Source of the DNA: Ziziphus jujuba
Taxonomy: Eukaryota > Streptophyta > Magnoliopsida > Rosales > Rhamnaceae
Reading direction: 5' to 3'
NCBI RefSeq assembly: GCF_031755915.1
Contig: NC_083379.1
Location: 25,606,001-25,670,000 of the forward strand
Length of the DNA stretch: 64,000 bases
The translations under genes and the position numbers were made by a program. Of this stretch, positions 25,701 to 38,500 are shown piece by piece. The notes beneath the pieces are model-generated. The model was not told the DNA's origin, searched no databases, and was given only the letters and a program-made list of their open reading frames with translations. Positions within the stretch are counted from its first letter, which is position 1. The number at the start of each line of letters is the position of its first letter.

Positions 25701-26426
25701 CCAAAAATCATATGGCAGAGCAATTGAAATAACCAAATGCAGGGATACTTGCCAAACTCCAAATCAGCTTGTAAACTAAGTCAACATAGAAATATAATAA
25801 TATTGTCCACATTCTATTTAAAATATTAGGTTGCAAGATAACTCTATATCATAAAGTTTAGCCATAATTTAATGCCTAGTAAGCTGGAAACTGCTATCCT
25901 TATTCTTTTTAAAGAAAGTATATGTACATACATATAATTTTTATATGATACAAAAATATATATTAGCAGCTCTTGACATTGTGCTTCCACTACCTTGCTA
26001 TCACCTATAAAAAAGATCATGCTATAAGAAAACACACTGGACATAAGGTCATTGTAGTTTTATCTTTGTTATGATAAAGTGAAGTTGACAATCAATGTTA
26101 ATTCTAGATGGCTATGAATATACTCCAAAAACAAATATTAGTGGAATAAATAATGCTTAGTATACTTATCATTGTTCTTTTTGTTGTTGTTTTTTAAATA
26201 GACCATTTCATGCCTTTAAGTATATGAATATTGCAATATCTGTTCTCCTTTTGTTGTTTAACTAGTTTATTATTTTTTTAATTTCCTAGCCTTTAATGTT
26301 ATCTTGCTGTGTATTGAGAACCTTATACCCATTTTAGCTTCAATATTGTACAAATGAATTTATTTTAAGTGATTGATATATTATATTCTTGTAACTATAT
26401 ATACTATTGGTTTCTATTAAGACGTT
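22736..26426. other. Gene-free interval upstream of the CACTA transposase
   Basis: AT-rich with several (TA)n tracts (for example near 23500 and 24505). The frame at 24815-25042 has no recognisable similarity. This stretch may include the CACTA 5' untranslated region and terminus. I found only an isolated CACTACTT at 23049, without subterminal repeats around it. Confidence 0.4.
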
Positions 26427-27480
26427 ATGGATAAAAAATGGATATGGTGTCATGATAAGCTGTCAGATGAATACACAAATGGTGTTAAATCATTTATTGA
26501 ATTGGCTAAACATCATTTAGATGAAGATAATAGGACTAGATGTCCTTGTCAATATTGTCATAATGTGTATTTCCAAGATATAAGTGTAGTTGAATGACAT
26601 TTGGGTGAAAGGATTTTCACTAGATTATCGTAATTGGATTTATCATGGAAAGGCATTGAATTTTGAGGATATTGAAATGGGTTTTGAGGAATATAATGAA
26701 GCTGTTGAAGATGATAGGGAAGAAGATAATAATGACAATATGATGGCAGTATTGCGAGATGTTGCAGGTGACATGGATATTGATGTAGATGCAAATGAAG
26801 GTCACATTAAAGATCAAGATCATAGCAATAACAAATTTGTAGGATTATTTGATGAAGTTGAAAGCGAATTATATCCAGGATGTACAAAGCTCTCTGCAGT
26901 GACTATTTTGGTCAGGTTAATGCATATAAAAACTTTAAACCATTGGAGTAACAAGTCATTTAGTATGTTGCTTGAACTTATCAAGGAAGCAGTTCCAGAG
27001 GGTACTAAATTGCCAAATTCTTATTACAAGGCAAAATGTACACTTCATGCACTTGGATTAGGATATGAAATGATTCATGCTTGTAAATCAGATTGTGCAT
27101 TATTTTGGAAAGAAGTAGCTGAATTGGATAAATGTCCCATATGTGCTGAACCGAGATACAAATTTCAAGGTACTAAGGGGAAAAGAATGCCTCAATAGGT
27201 GCTTCGATATTTTCCTATTACTCCAAGATTACAAAGATTATTCACATCTCACCGTATTGCTATTGATATGAGATGGCACAAAGAGAAGCGTCCTAACACA
27301 AATGGAGTATTGAGGCATCCAGCAGATGGGGAAGCATGGAAGCAATTTGATGAGCAATATCCGATATTTGCTATGGATCCTCGTAATGTCCAGCTAGGTG
27401 TTGCCACCGATGGATTTAATCCTTTTGGAAACATGAGTACTTCGTATAGCATGTGGCCAATGATGTTAGTGCCTTATAAC

Positions 27481-28194
27481 TGAAAGGATTAGGGCAAGGT
27501 TAAGCTAAAGAGAACAAGGTTATATGTTTGGAAAATTGATTTGGAGTTTGGTTATACTAGGCTTTACTTTGATTAAGCTGCTCGAAAATTTTCTAGTTTT
27601 GGCTGGTTAGTGTTTCTCTTGGTTTCAAAATGGAAACTATGGTATTTTCTCCAAAATTCGACTCTTTAGTCATTTAGATGTAATACATACTTATAGCATA
27701 GAAAAATAGGTGTGAAAGCACACCATTGCTGGTTCTAAACACCAATACAAAACAAGTCCTTCATGGTGAAGCAAAACACATATGTAAAGTAACTTTGCCA
27801 CATGCATCATGGTTTATTGACAAGTGTTGCTGCCTCATTGGTTACTTCATTTTGAAGTAGTCCTCATGCATGATGACACATGTCCTTCCATGCATTGGAT
27901 GAGAGAGAGGCCGAATGGTTTGGCTCCATGTCACCAAGGTGCTTTCCATGTCATCATGGTGCTTCATTTACCTAAGCTTCGTAATACTCTAATTTAAGCT
28001 AGTACATATTAAATAACACATTTTGGTGTCCTTGTGCACCAATTTAACAAGCTTAGAAAACATCACAAAAGGACTTACTTAACTACAAAACCGAAATACA
28101 AACCAAACTAAGGTAGTTGCTTCTCGGCCAAGGCATTAGGCTTGGTCTCGGGTTTGCATGGTTTATGGCTAACAATTGCCATGATTCTCTAACA
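27481..28194 (-). mobile_element. Solo LTR (copy 1) inside the CACTA transposase
   Basis: Bounded by TGAAAGGATTAGGGC and ATTCTCTAACA and flanked on both sides by ATAAC (27476-27480 and 28195-28199), an exact 5-bp target duplication. Removing the LTR and one ATAAC restores the transposase reading VPYN-LPPWKC. The same sequence in opposite orientation is at 29688-30449. The LTR sense strand is taken as minus because the minus strand begins TGTTAGAGAATCATGG, a usual LTR start. It is 714 bases long with no ORF. Confidence 0.85.
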
Positions 28195-29687
28195 ATAACC
28201 TGCCACCTTGGAAGTGCATAAAAGAGACTTTTTATATGATGTCACTATTAATACCAGGCCCAACAGCACCTGGAAAAGACATTGATGTGTACTTATGGCC
28301 TATGATTGATGAATTGAAAGATCTATGGACAAATGGTGTCACCACTTATGACATTTCTAAAAAGGAGAGGTTTACCATGCATGCAGCAGTGTTATGGACA
28401 ATACATGACTTTCCAACATATGGAACACTTTCTGGATGGCATACAAAAGGATACAAAGCATGTCCAACTTACAATGAAGATACTTCTTCCCAAGTTTGAA
28501 GAAGTAAGATTTGTTACATGGGACATCGTCGATATTTATCCATGAATCATGCATGGAGAAATAATTGACAATATAATGAAAAGCCGGAATTAAATGTGCT
28601 GCATGTGAATTAAATTGGACAAGGAAAAGCATATTTTTTGAACTAGAATATTGGTCTAAATTAAAATTTCGACACAATTTAGATGTGATGCATATTGAGA
28701 AAAACATTTGTGATAATATCGTTGGAACAATGTTGGACATCAAAGGTAAGTCGAAGGATACTGACAAGGAACGTATGGATTTAAAGGATCTAAAAATTCG
28801 AAAAGAATTACATTTACAAGAAACTGGCGGTAAAGTTATGAAACCCTTGGCATGTTTTTCATTAACAAGGGATGAAAAACATGATTTTTGAAAGTTTTTG
28901 AAGTCTGTCAAATTTCCAGATGGCTATGCTGCTAATATTTCAAAGAATGTGAACATTAAGGATGGTAAAATATCAGGTTTGAAAACTCATGATTGTCATG
29001 TTCTTTTGCAGCCCGTGGGTATAAGACCTTACGTTAAGAAAAAGGTTTGTGCAACAATTATTGAAATGTGCATTCTCTTCGAAAAACTTTGTGCACGAAC
29101 TGTATCTGTTTCAGACTTGGATATGTTACAAGATGGGATAATAGTCACATTGTATAAGTTGGAAAGAATATTCCCTCAAGCATTTTTTAATATCATGGTT
29201 CATCTAGCAGTTCACCTACCATATGAGGCAAAAATGGCAGGACCAATACATACTCGTTGGATGTATCTTTTTGAACGTAATTACTCAATTTATGTTCTTT
29301 TATTTTTTTAGTTTTACTTTTTTTTAATTAATTTGATCTTTTTCATTCATTTTTAGAGCTTTGGGAACATTGAAAAAATATGTGAGAAATAAAGCTCATC
29401 CAGAAGGTTCAATAGCAGAAGATTATGTTGTCAATGAGGCATTAACTTATTGCTCAATGTACCTTCATGGTATTGAAACTCGATTCAATCGGCTACAACG
29501 TAATAAAGATGGTGAGAATCAGACTGCTTCAACTTTGTCAGTTTTCACTCAACCTATGAACTTGTTGGGGAAACCTCAATTTATTGAACTGAAAGATGAT
29601 GATTACAAAAAAGCTCGTTGTTATATCCTTTATAACTGCTGTGAGTTGCAGCCATATATTGAGCAAGAACCAAAACTTCTGTATTAT

Positions 29688-30449
29688 TGTTAAAGAATCA
29701 TGGCAATTGTTAGCCATCAAACATGCAAACTTGAGACCAAGCAAGGCAAACCCGAGAACAAGCTAAAATGCGTTGGCCGAGAAGCCATAACCTAGGTTGC
29801 TTTGTAATTTTGCTTGTATTTTATTCTAGCAATTTTGTGTAATTTAGGCTAGATAAGTTGGTGCACAAAGAAACCAAATGTGTTATTTAATATGTATTAG
29901 CCAAATTAGAGTATTAGGAAGCTTAGAGAAATGAAGCACATTGATGACATGGAAAGCACCTTGATGACTAAGATGGTGACATGGGTGCTACTTTGTGACA
30001 TGGAGCCAAACCATTCGGCCTCCCTCTCATCCAATGCATATGGAAGGACATGTGTCATCATGCATGGGGACTATTTCAACATGAAGCACTTAATGAGGTA
30101 GCAACACTTGTCAACAAACCATAAAGCATCTGGAAAAGTTACTTTACACATGTGTTTTGCTTCACCATGAAAGACTTGTTTTGTATTGGTGTTTAGAACC
30201 GGCAAAGGTGTGCTTTCACACCTATTTTGTATACTATAAGTCTGTATTACATCTAAATGAATATTTATTGAATTTTGGAGAAAACACTTTAGTTTCCATT
30301 TTTAAACCAAAAGAAACACAAAACGGCCAAAACTGGAAAATTTTCCAGCAGCTTAACCAAAGCAAGCCGAGAACAACCAAACTCCAAATCAATTTCCAAA
30401 CCTTTCAAAACCTTGTTCCTTTTAGATTAACCTTGCCCTAATCCTTTCA
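29688..30449 (+). mobile_element. Solo LTR (copy 2), inverted relative to copy 1
   Basis: It begins TGTTAAAGAATCATGGC and ends GCCCTAATCCTTTCA. Flanks are ATTAT (29683-29687) and GTTAT (30450-30454), a 5-bp target duplication with one mismatch. The reverse complement matches copy 1 along its length with substitutions and small indels. It is 762 bases long. It lies in the same CACTA transposase 1.5 kb downstream of copy 1. Confidence 0.8.
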
Positions 30450-31590
30450 GTTATTAGTTGAAGTTCAAAATATGTAAATTATAAATCCTTACTTCTAATT
30501 AAATTACATTCCAAATATTGCAAAACAGGGGTGTCACAAGTATTCTGCAAGTACAAGAAAAGGAATTTCCACAATGGTTTGAAGGACCGGTATGTATTTA
30601 TTAGTAATGAAAGGTAAAATTGAAGCTTGATATGTAAGTATTGTTTACTAATTAAAATTACATTTTCAAGATAAAATATTTGAGTAGATGTAAATATCCA
30701 ATAGTAACTGATGAGTTGTACTCACTAGCATGTGGTCCTGATTATGGAACAAGAAATTATAGTGGATGTGTAGTAAATGGAGTTTGATATCGCACAAAAG
30801 TTCATGATGATAGGCTTGTCACTTAAAATTGTGGAATTTGGGTTGTAGGTGATCATGATGATGAATCTTATGACTTTTATGGGGTAATAGAAGACATTCT
30901 TGTGTTAGACTATAGGTCCAAACACTCTGTTATGCTTTTTAGATGTGCATGGTTTAACACAAATGTGAAAAAGAAAAAGATGATCACAATGTTTCAAATC
31001 ACAAGCATTAATATCACTTCATATTCGTATACGAACGACCTCTTTGTCCTTGCCTCACAAGCTAAACAAGTGTTTTACATGGATGATTACAAGATGGGTC
31101 AACATTGGAAAGTGGTTCGAAAGGTGCATCACTGTCATCTATGGGATTTTACAGACCGATTAGATGAAGTTGATGATCATGGTGATTCATTTGAAGTTAA
31201 TGAGTTGGATGCTTATCAAGAAAATGATTCAATGGACATTCAAATTTTATTTGAATCAATTGATATTGATCATCTTAATTGTGAAGATATTGAACCAATA
31301 GAAATTAATTTGAAGAGTGCAACAAACTATGAAGATGCAAATAGTGAGGCAGAGAGTGAAGATTTTGAAGATACAGATAGTGGTGTAGAGAGTGGTGTAG
31401 AGAGTGAAGATTATCATTATGCAGATAGTGGCACAGAAAGTGAAGATAATGGGGAGTACAATGAGAAAACTGACAATGATAGTGAACATGAGTTGTTAAG
31501 TAATGGCGCAAGCGGTGAGGATACTAACTCATTTGTCTAAATAACTATATATATATATATATTTTTTTTTTTCCCTTTTCTCAGTTTCCT

Positions 31591-32163
31591 ATGTAATGAT
31601 TTCTGTTCATGTTAAAGATGATCATGCTCCATTTCAAACTAATTTAATATAACTATATGTTGCCTTTTTAATGTAGCTTACTAGCATATATATATATATA
31701 TATATATGTTAAGTCCAAAATGTTCATAAATGTCAGCTAATAATTCTTTTTTGTTTTTATTGTCATCACTTTACATATACTCTTATTTTTAAAAGTTTTA
31801 TCACAATATGAATATATTGCACCGTGTTATCACCTTGGACATATTAAATAGTTCCATCACTTTGCATATACTAATTACTTGTATTGTTGTATTTATGTAA
31901 TGATTTATATTCATCATACTGTTGTATTTGTGTAATGATTTCTATTCATGTTTATGATGATCATGCTCCATTTTAACTAGGTTAATATAACCTATGCTGT
32001 CTTTTGAATATGGTTTATTTGCATATATTAATTACTTATATTTATATTCTCAGTTAATAATTTTTTTATGTTTATGTTATCATCAATTCCAATATACTTT
32101 TATTTGTTAAAACAGGGGTGTCATCATAATAAAATATATTGCACCATCTTATCACCTTGGACA
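31591..32163 (+). repeat. Diverged direct duplication downstream of the CACTA transposase
   Basis: Copy 1 (31591-31841) and copy 2 (31931-32163) both run from TGTAATGATTTCT through GATGATCATGCTCCATTT to ATATATTGCACC and TTATCACCTTGGACA. The two copies are colinear with many substitutions and small indels. Copy 2 contains AACAGGGGTGTCATCA, resembling an intron acceptor. It lies between the transposase stop and the subterminal repeat region. Confidence 0.65.
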
Positions 32164-33079
32164 AGCACGTAATGAGAAAAATGAGTACATTTTTTTTTTT
32201 GTCGCAATTGATTACCTCTACAATGCCAATCATGATCCTAATAGGATATTTCTTAAAATGTATTAGGAGGATTAGATATATAAATATATATATATATATA
32301 TATGCATATTTGTTTTTTTTCCAATTCATGATAGTATTTAGGGTAACAGTGATTCCATTTCCTTCAATGTTTTACCTTGTGCAAGTTATTTTTAAATTGA
32401 GAATTACTTGTATATTTGTGTAGAGTTTGTTTTGATTGAAAATTAATTATGTATTTTCTGGTTGAATTTATGCTCAATCATGAATGCTATAGGCTTAATA
32501 AAAAATCTTTTATTAGTGAAATTATCATTGCATTTTTTAGAGTTTATCTTTTTTTCCTAAATTTTATTATTGCCTCTACTTGTCAAATATTCACAAATGC
32601 ATTTAGTGTTTTTGGAGAATTTCAATGGAAGTGAGGAATATTTATTATAGAGTACTATTGGAGTTGAATCAGTTATGCACATCTTTTCGCCAATGTCAAT
32701 CAATTAGTAATTTGTTTCGTTTGAATTTTGTCCTCGATTTTTTTAATGCTCTTTTATATTTAAGAATGAGATGGTATGATTACAACAAACATGCGTGAAT
32801 ACAGTTTATGGTACCACTATAATAAGCATGGATATTGGTGCGTGCTTTTCAAATTACATTGTAGCATCTCACAAGTATAAATTATATTGTTTGCTTTAGT
32901 CATGTTATATACAGATGCCTTTTCTTCTTTAATATTTTGTGTTTGCAATGTAAATATAGTGTGATATCAATTTCACGTATGTAATGAAATTTATAATAAT
33001 ATAATCGGTTTTATACTTTTTGGTTAAACATATAATTGAAATTCTATAATATCATTAATATTTATTAACATGCATAAGA

Positions 33080-34039
33080 ATAATTCACTACCAATCTGTT
33101 GGTCGGTCAAATTATATTTCACCAACCAACTCAATGGATACCAAAATAAAGGTTTACAGAAACCTAATATTGGTAATTGATAATGCCATTTCTATAAATG
33201 AATTTGGTTGCTGAAACATCTTTTCACTTCATTAATCGTTATTTACCAATTCTCAGTCACTAAAAAAGGGATACATTGACTAACATTTTGGTCATTAAAA
33301 TGCATTTCAAATTGGCAATGCTTATTGTTAACCACAACATTTGTTAGTGAAAAGTTCCTTGATGACCAAATAATAGTTATAGAGTAATAAATTTTGCCAC
33401 CAAATATAACTAGACAGTATATCGATAATTTTAGTGACCACTACAATGTGTCACTAAAACACTATTTCAGGAACAAACAATTAGTCGTTGAAACTAAATT
33501 TATGCGACCAATTACATTGCTGCTAAAACCATATTTTTGCAACCAACTACGTGGTCATTCAACAACTATTTCGATGACTAGAACGTTTTGTGATTGAAGA
33601 TAGTTTTAGTGACCACCATTTTGGCCACGAAGATTTTAATAATTGGTCCTATAATATTTTTGGTTACGAAGTTATATGTTTTTAATGACCAAAGTATATG
33701 CTTAAAGTGACCATAAATAGTCACCAACACAGCATTGAGCGACCAACTATTAGTCACTCATATTTTCTTATTGGTTGGTAAAACTTAAAATTGGTGTCCA
33801 TTCTAATATTCAAGGAGTTTTAAAGATTAATTTATGATCACCAAATACTTAAACACTGGTCGTTAAAACCTCAAAAGATTTAGCAACCAACATTTATTGG
33901 TCACGAAATAGAATCTGTTACAACGTTTAAGCGACCATGTGGTGACCATGATTTTTTTGTCTCTAAAACCCACTGGTGACGAAAATGGGATGTTTTGCAA
34001 CCAAATTAATGGTTGTTAAAAGAATTTTTTTAAGTAGTG
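33080..34039 (+). repeat. CACTA subterminal repeat region and 3' terminal inverted repeat
   Basis: Dozens of short motifs of the type TTAGTGACCA, TGGTCACTAAAA and GCAACCAA occur in both orientations across about 950 bases, ending in TAAGTAGTG. In En/Spm elements such motifs bind the TnpA protein. The density drops sharply after 34039. Confidence 0.75.
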
Positions 34040-35016
34040 AATTGAACAGATTAAAATTTATTTTTTAAAAACATTTGAAAAAACTAGATTTAACAAATTT
34101 AAATATGTTCAAAAGTATATAACTAAATAATTTAAATATGTTCGAAATCTCACGACTAAACAATTTGGTGGAGTTTTTATAATTATTAGTTTTGTCCAAA
34201 AGTGTTCTTATCATTAAAAAGAAAGCTCCATGGATTTTTGCTACTTTCAGTTTTGCCCAAAACCTTTCTAATTCATTGCCCAAACATGACTATCAGTTTC
34301 TATGAAGTCGTATTTAAGTTGTAAACATTTCATGAAAAAACCTTGTTTTTGGCTTGGCTGAGAAATATGAATTTAAAATATTTTAGATATTAAAAATATT
34401 TTATAAAATAATTTTCTATTTTCTATTTATTTAAATGATTTTCGGTTAAAAACGAGATTGTATTGGGTTATTTTAGTACTATGAAAAGAACTTCGTTTTT
34501 CTCATTTTCATTTCCAAAAAATAAATCAATAAACATTTTGCTATTATTTCCTTTTCATTTTCAAAATAGAAACAAATAAACATTGTGTCATTATTTTTTT
34601 TTAAGAGAATGATTATTTCCAAAATTATTTTTGACAATTATTTTCTAAAAATAACAGATAAAAAACAATTTTTAAGTAAAATAAAAGTAGTTATTTTTAA
34701 ATTCTTTATATATAATTTATATACATATACATATATAGTCCGTTCTGCATATGGACCTCGAGTATTGACGATGGTTTCTTTAAAAACTATCATCAATATG
34801 GTTTCCCTATATATATATATATATATATATATAATAAAGATGACCCTCGGTTGGGAGATGGTGCCCCTGTTCCAAATCCTAGTTTTGATATAAAGGTTTC
34901 CATTTCTAGTTGTGTTCCTTTGTTCAAAATCAATATGTCAGGTTCAAATTCCAATTTTGATCTAAAAATTTTGAATTCTAGTTTAGCATTGTAGGTGTTG
35001 TCATTTGTGGGTTTTA
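34040..35016. other. Gene-free AT-rich interval
   Basis: No coding sequence recognised. It contains a (TA)n tract at 34810-34833 and short near-repeats, but no definable element. Confidence 0.4.
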
Positions 35017-35480
35017 TGTCACGAACCATGTGTAAGGGATAGAATCCTTAACACTTAGCTAGAAGGTTCTACACTCTTCATGAGAATTCAAGAGAATTCT
35101 CCAATATTCTAAAGAACTCCAAAGAATCCTAGACTAGTGTAGAATAGAACTTCTATAGAATACTCATTGTAAATATCTTATAGATAATTTGAGAATAATT
35201 TAGACCCTAGCTATATGAATGACAAGTGTACATATCAACAATATTATAGACCCTTAAGATATGTGATAAGCTCTCTATGTAAAGGGGTTGGACTTTCATT
35301 TATAACCCATCCAAGAATTCTAAAGTAATAAAAATTACTTACATTCTCTCAAACTATCTAAATTCTCCTACTTCCTAATTTTCTTTTGTAGTTTTCATAG
35401 TTGTGCAAGCTTGTGAGTAATTTTGACTTAGCAAAAAATGTACTAAGTGCCTTATAGGAAGGTTAAGAGAATTAGGCTCA
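35017..35480 (+). mobile_element. 5' LTR of a Ty3/Gypsy element
   Basis: It begins TGTCACGAACCATG and ends TTAGGCTCA. Eight bases later TGGTATAAGAGAACTG resembles the initiator-Met tRNA primer-binding site (TGGTATCAGAGC). Coding sequence of the same element follows on the same strand. No 3' LTR is present because the element is broken at 40194. Confidence 0.65.
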
Positions 35481-35577
35481 TGACGGTTGGTATAAGAGAA
35501 CTGTTGTTTGAAGCGTAGATATAGTCAAAATATTAGGATTGGATCCCACTTACATGGAGGGAACAACCTAAGAGTGT

Positions 35578-38500
35578 GTTTGTGAAAAGCAATGCAACCC
35601 CACCACCACGTGGAAGCAAAGGCACAAGTCCAAGAAGTTGGTAACTATCTTGGAGTCACACATGGAGGAGCATGTGGCTCGAGTGGACCAATGGTTTAAG
35701 GCATTGGAGAATCGCTTGGAGGAACTAGAGTCGGAGGACATTGCCCTCAATTAAGCCTTTAAGGGGTAACTTAATGAGCTAGATGGTGCCTTTAGGAGGG
35801 AGCTCCACTCACTTCACAATCAATGCATATAGGAGGTATCCAACCTTCGTGCACTTTTGGAAAAAGAGTTAGAGGCTATTTGTACTAAAATAGAGAAAGT
35901 GCAGAGAGATTGGGCACTTTGCAAGAGAGTTGTGGCGTTGAGGATGACCACTATACGCAAAGGGCCAAGAATCGATATGCCAAAGCCCAAGTCCTACTAG
36001 AGGCAAAGAATCTAAGGGAGCTTGACAACTTCCTGATGCGAATCCGCCCGAACCCGTACAACCGACAACCCGCTGGGGTACCGATCCGTTGCGGATGAAG
36101 GTGGGACCAATCACTAGAGTACAAGCCAAGAAGTTCAAGGATAACCTTGCTGTGCTTATTCAAAAAATATATCATAATCAAGAAGGAATGATCAAGACCA
36201 AAGAACCAAGACCTGTTTTGGTGATACAAGCGCTGGATACTGGTACGGACCCGGGTGACGGTTTTGGTACATTTTTGGAGTCCGGGAAGCATGAAATGGT
36301 TCCAATGCTTTATGGGTTCAATAAATATGCCTAAGAGGTCATGGAATCAAGTTAAATCAGCCTCAAATGCAATCAAAAAGGGCTTGTACGAACAACATCA
36401 ACAATTTGGCCGAATTTGCTGTATTGCTTGCTGGCTTTACTGTATTTTACTGCATTAGCCTTTTCTTATTTTTCCAAGCATGGGCAACGTGTGGGACTTC
36501 ATATTCATCTTATTTGGCATCCTACAAAGCATCTAGAAGTTGATTTGGAGCTCAAAGAGGCCAAAGATTTATCAAAGTCAACTTGATCAAAAGGCTAGCA
36601 TTTTTAGTTTCCTAATTTGTTTTTACTTTTTGTTTTAGGAAACTACCATTACTTTTTGGCTTTTATTTATTTATTTTCTGGACAAATAACTTTAGGAAGG
36701 TTTTTATTTTATTCTTTCTATTGTAAATTAATTAATTCCTAATTTAATATAAAGGAATTAATTAATCAAACTTAGATTAGGAAAGGAAGTATAGTTTCGG
36801 CCAACTAGGTTTCTTTATGTGTGGTGGCCGGTTTTCTTTATTTTTAGGGTTTTATTTCATGGCTTTGTAGCCTATTTAAAGGCTTATTTTTCAATATGAA
36901 TACAACTTTGATTTGATTCAGAAAATACTTATGAGATTAATTATCTCTTTGTTCTTTGAGAACACCTAAAACACCATTAGAGAATTGGTTGTTTTAGCTT
37001 GACTTATCAATAGGTTTCCCATCCCCTATTTTGGCGTCTACATTATACCAAGGTTTCTAACCACAGGTTGGTTAGGGGTTGAGGTCCATTCCATTAGAAC
37101 TTGAACTTAATTAAGATCCGGGCTAATATAATACGGGTTTAGGAGCAGGTCGTCCTAGGTTCGTATCACTTCCTTTGGGGCTTGGAGCAATATTTTGAGG
37201 TAATCGACAATATAGGGGATGCTCCAAATATTCATACTGCCACCGTCTACCTCATTGACATGGCAATGTTATGGTGGAGGAGAAGGCACAATGACATCAA
37301 GAAAGGTACGTGACTATCGATACATTTGATGATTTGAAAAAGGACCTTGAAAGGAAATTTTATGCGGATAATGTTGAGGATGATGCAAGGGGTCAACTCT
37401 GATAACTCAAGCAAGTAGGAAACATCTGAGTATACATCAAGGAGCTCACTAGCTTAGTGTTGGAGATACCGAACTTGTCAAATAAAGACTCCCTCTTCTA
37501 CTTCATGGATAGCCTACAACCTTGGGCTAAGATGGCGTTGAAGCAGTGTGGGTACAATATTTTGCTAGTGGCATTGCAAATACTAAAGGATTTATCGACT
37601 ACTCCAACAAAAAGGACTCCTTAAAACCAAAGGAATGGAAATGCAACAATGGAAAAAGTGGGGGAGAGCCATAAAACTTAAGTGGAATTCATCTAAAAAA
37701 GGTAAATATGCTTTCAAATCAAAAATCTCTTGTTTCTTATGTGACAGACCACATTGGGTTAGGGGTTGCCCAAAAAGGAAGGCTTTGAATGCCATGACCA
37801 CACAATATGAGGAGGAGCATGTGGAAAAGGCTAGTATAGGTTCCTTGCAATTGTTAAATGCCATCAAGACCGCTTCCAAGGAAACAAGGAAAGGTGGCCT
37901 AATGTTCTTTGAGGCAAAGATCAATGATGTGCTCACCAAGGCGCTAGTGAACATAGGTGCCATTCATAACTTCCTATTGGTGGAAGAGGCACAAAGGCTT
38001 AGAGTCAAGACAACAAAAAAGGGTAAATTTATGAAGGTGGTGTATTTGATTGTAAAGCATATCCATGGAGTTGTTTGAGGTGTGTAAGTCACAATCAGAG
38101 ATTGGGTTGGCCAACTTAACCTTGTAGCCGTGCCTATTGTTGACTTCAAGGTTGTTCTTGGTATGGAGTTCTTAAACCAAGTTAAGGTTTTCCAACTCCA
38201 TTTGCAAACACAATAAGCATCATGGATGGGGGAGTGACTTGCATAGTACCTATGGAGAGAACTATTAAGGTGGAGACCAAGACTTTGTTAGAAATACAAT
38301 TCAAAAAGGACATTAAGAAGAAAGAGTAAAGCTAGCTAGCTATTGTTCAAAAACTAAATGACAAAGCCCATAATGATGCCAAGATATCTCCCAAGGTGCA
38401 AGTTATACTCAAGGAGTCTAAAGATGTGATGCCTTAGGACTTACCCAATAAACTTCCACCCAAAAAGGAGATGGATTATAAGATTAAGTTGAAGCCAAGA

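Larger units (their letters stand above)
26427..31540 (+). pseudogene. CACTA (En/Spm) TNP2-like transposase, interrupted by two solo LTRs
   Basis: From the ATG at 26427 the N-terminus (DEYTNGVKSFIELAKHH, RCPCQYCHN) matches plant TNP2-type transposases. A frameshift near 26590 is followed by WVKGFSLDYRNWIYHGK, KCPICAEPRYKF, YFPITPRLQRLF and NPFGNMSTSYSMWPMMLVPY. The frame resumes after a solo LTR as LPPWKCIKETFYMMSLLIPG and AVLWTIHDFPTYGTLSGWH. A DUF4218 region follows (HDCHVLLQPVGIRPYV, LPYEAKMAGPIHTRWMYLFE). After the second solo LTR comes a DUF4216-like region (LYSLACGPDYGTRNYSGCV, FYMDDYKMGQHWKVVRK). An acidic tail with DSGVESGVESED-type repeats ends at the TAA at 31540. Single in-frame stops include TAG at 27196 and a TGA replacing Trp near 28888. 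The encoded enzyme would cut CACTA ends; this copy cannot make it whole. Confidence 0.85.
26427..34039 (+). mobile_element. CACTA (En/Spm-type) DNA transposon, 5' end not located
   Basis: It holds the TNP2-like pseudogene and ends at 34039 with TTTTTTTAAGTAGTG, the reverse complement of a CACTA terminus (CACTACTTAAAAAAA). About 1 kb before that end is packed with GTGACCA/TGGTCAC words, the subterminal repeats typical of the superfamily. The 3 bases after the terminus are AAT, a candidate target duplication that cannot be checked without the 5' end. The start given here is that of the transposase gene, so the real element extends further left. Confidence 0.7.

Noticed and set aside
28372..28911. 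A 179-codon minus-strand frame
   Set aside because: It lies opposite clear TNP2/DUF4218 coding sequence and has no recognisable motif.
31256..31511. Minus-strand frames rich in His, Ile and Thr
   Set aside because: They are the antisense of the acidic repeat tail of the TNP2-like transposase.
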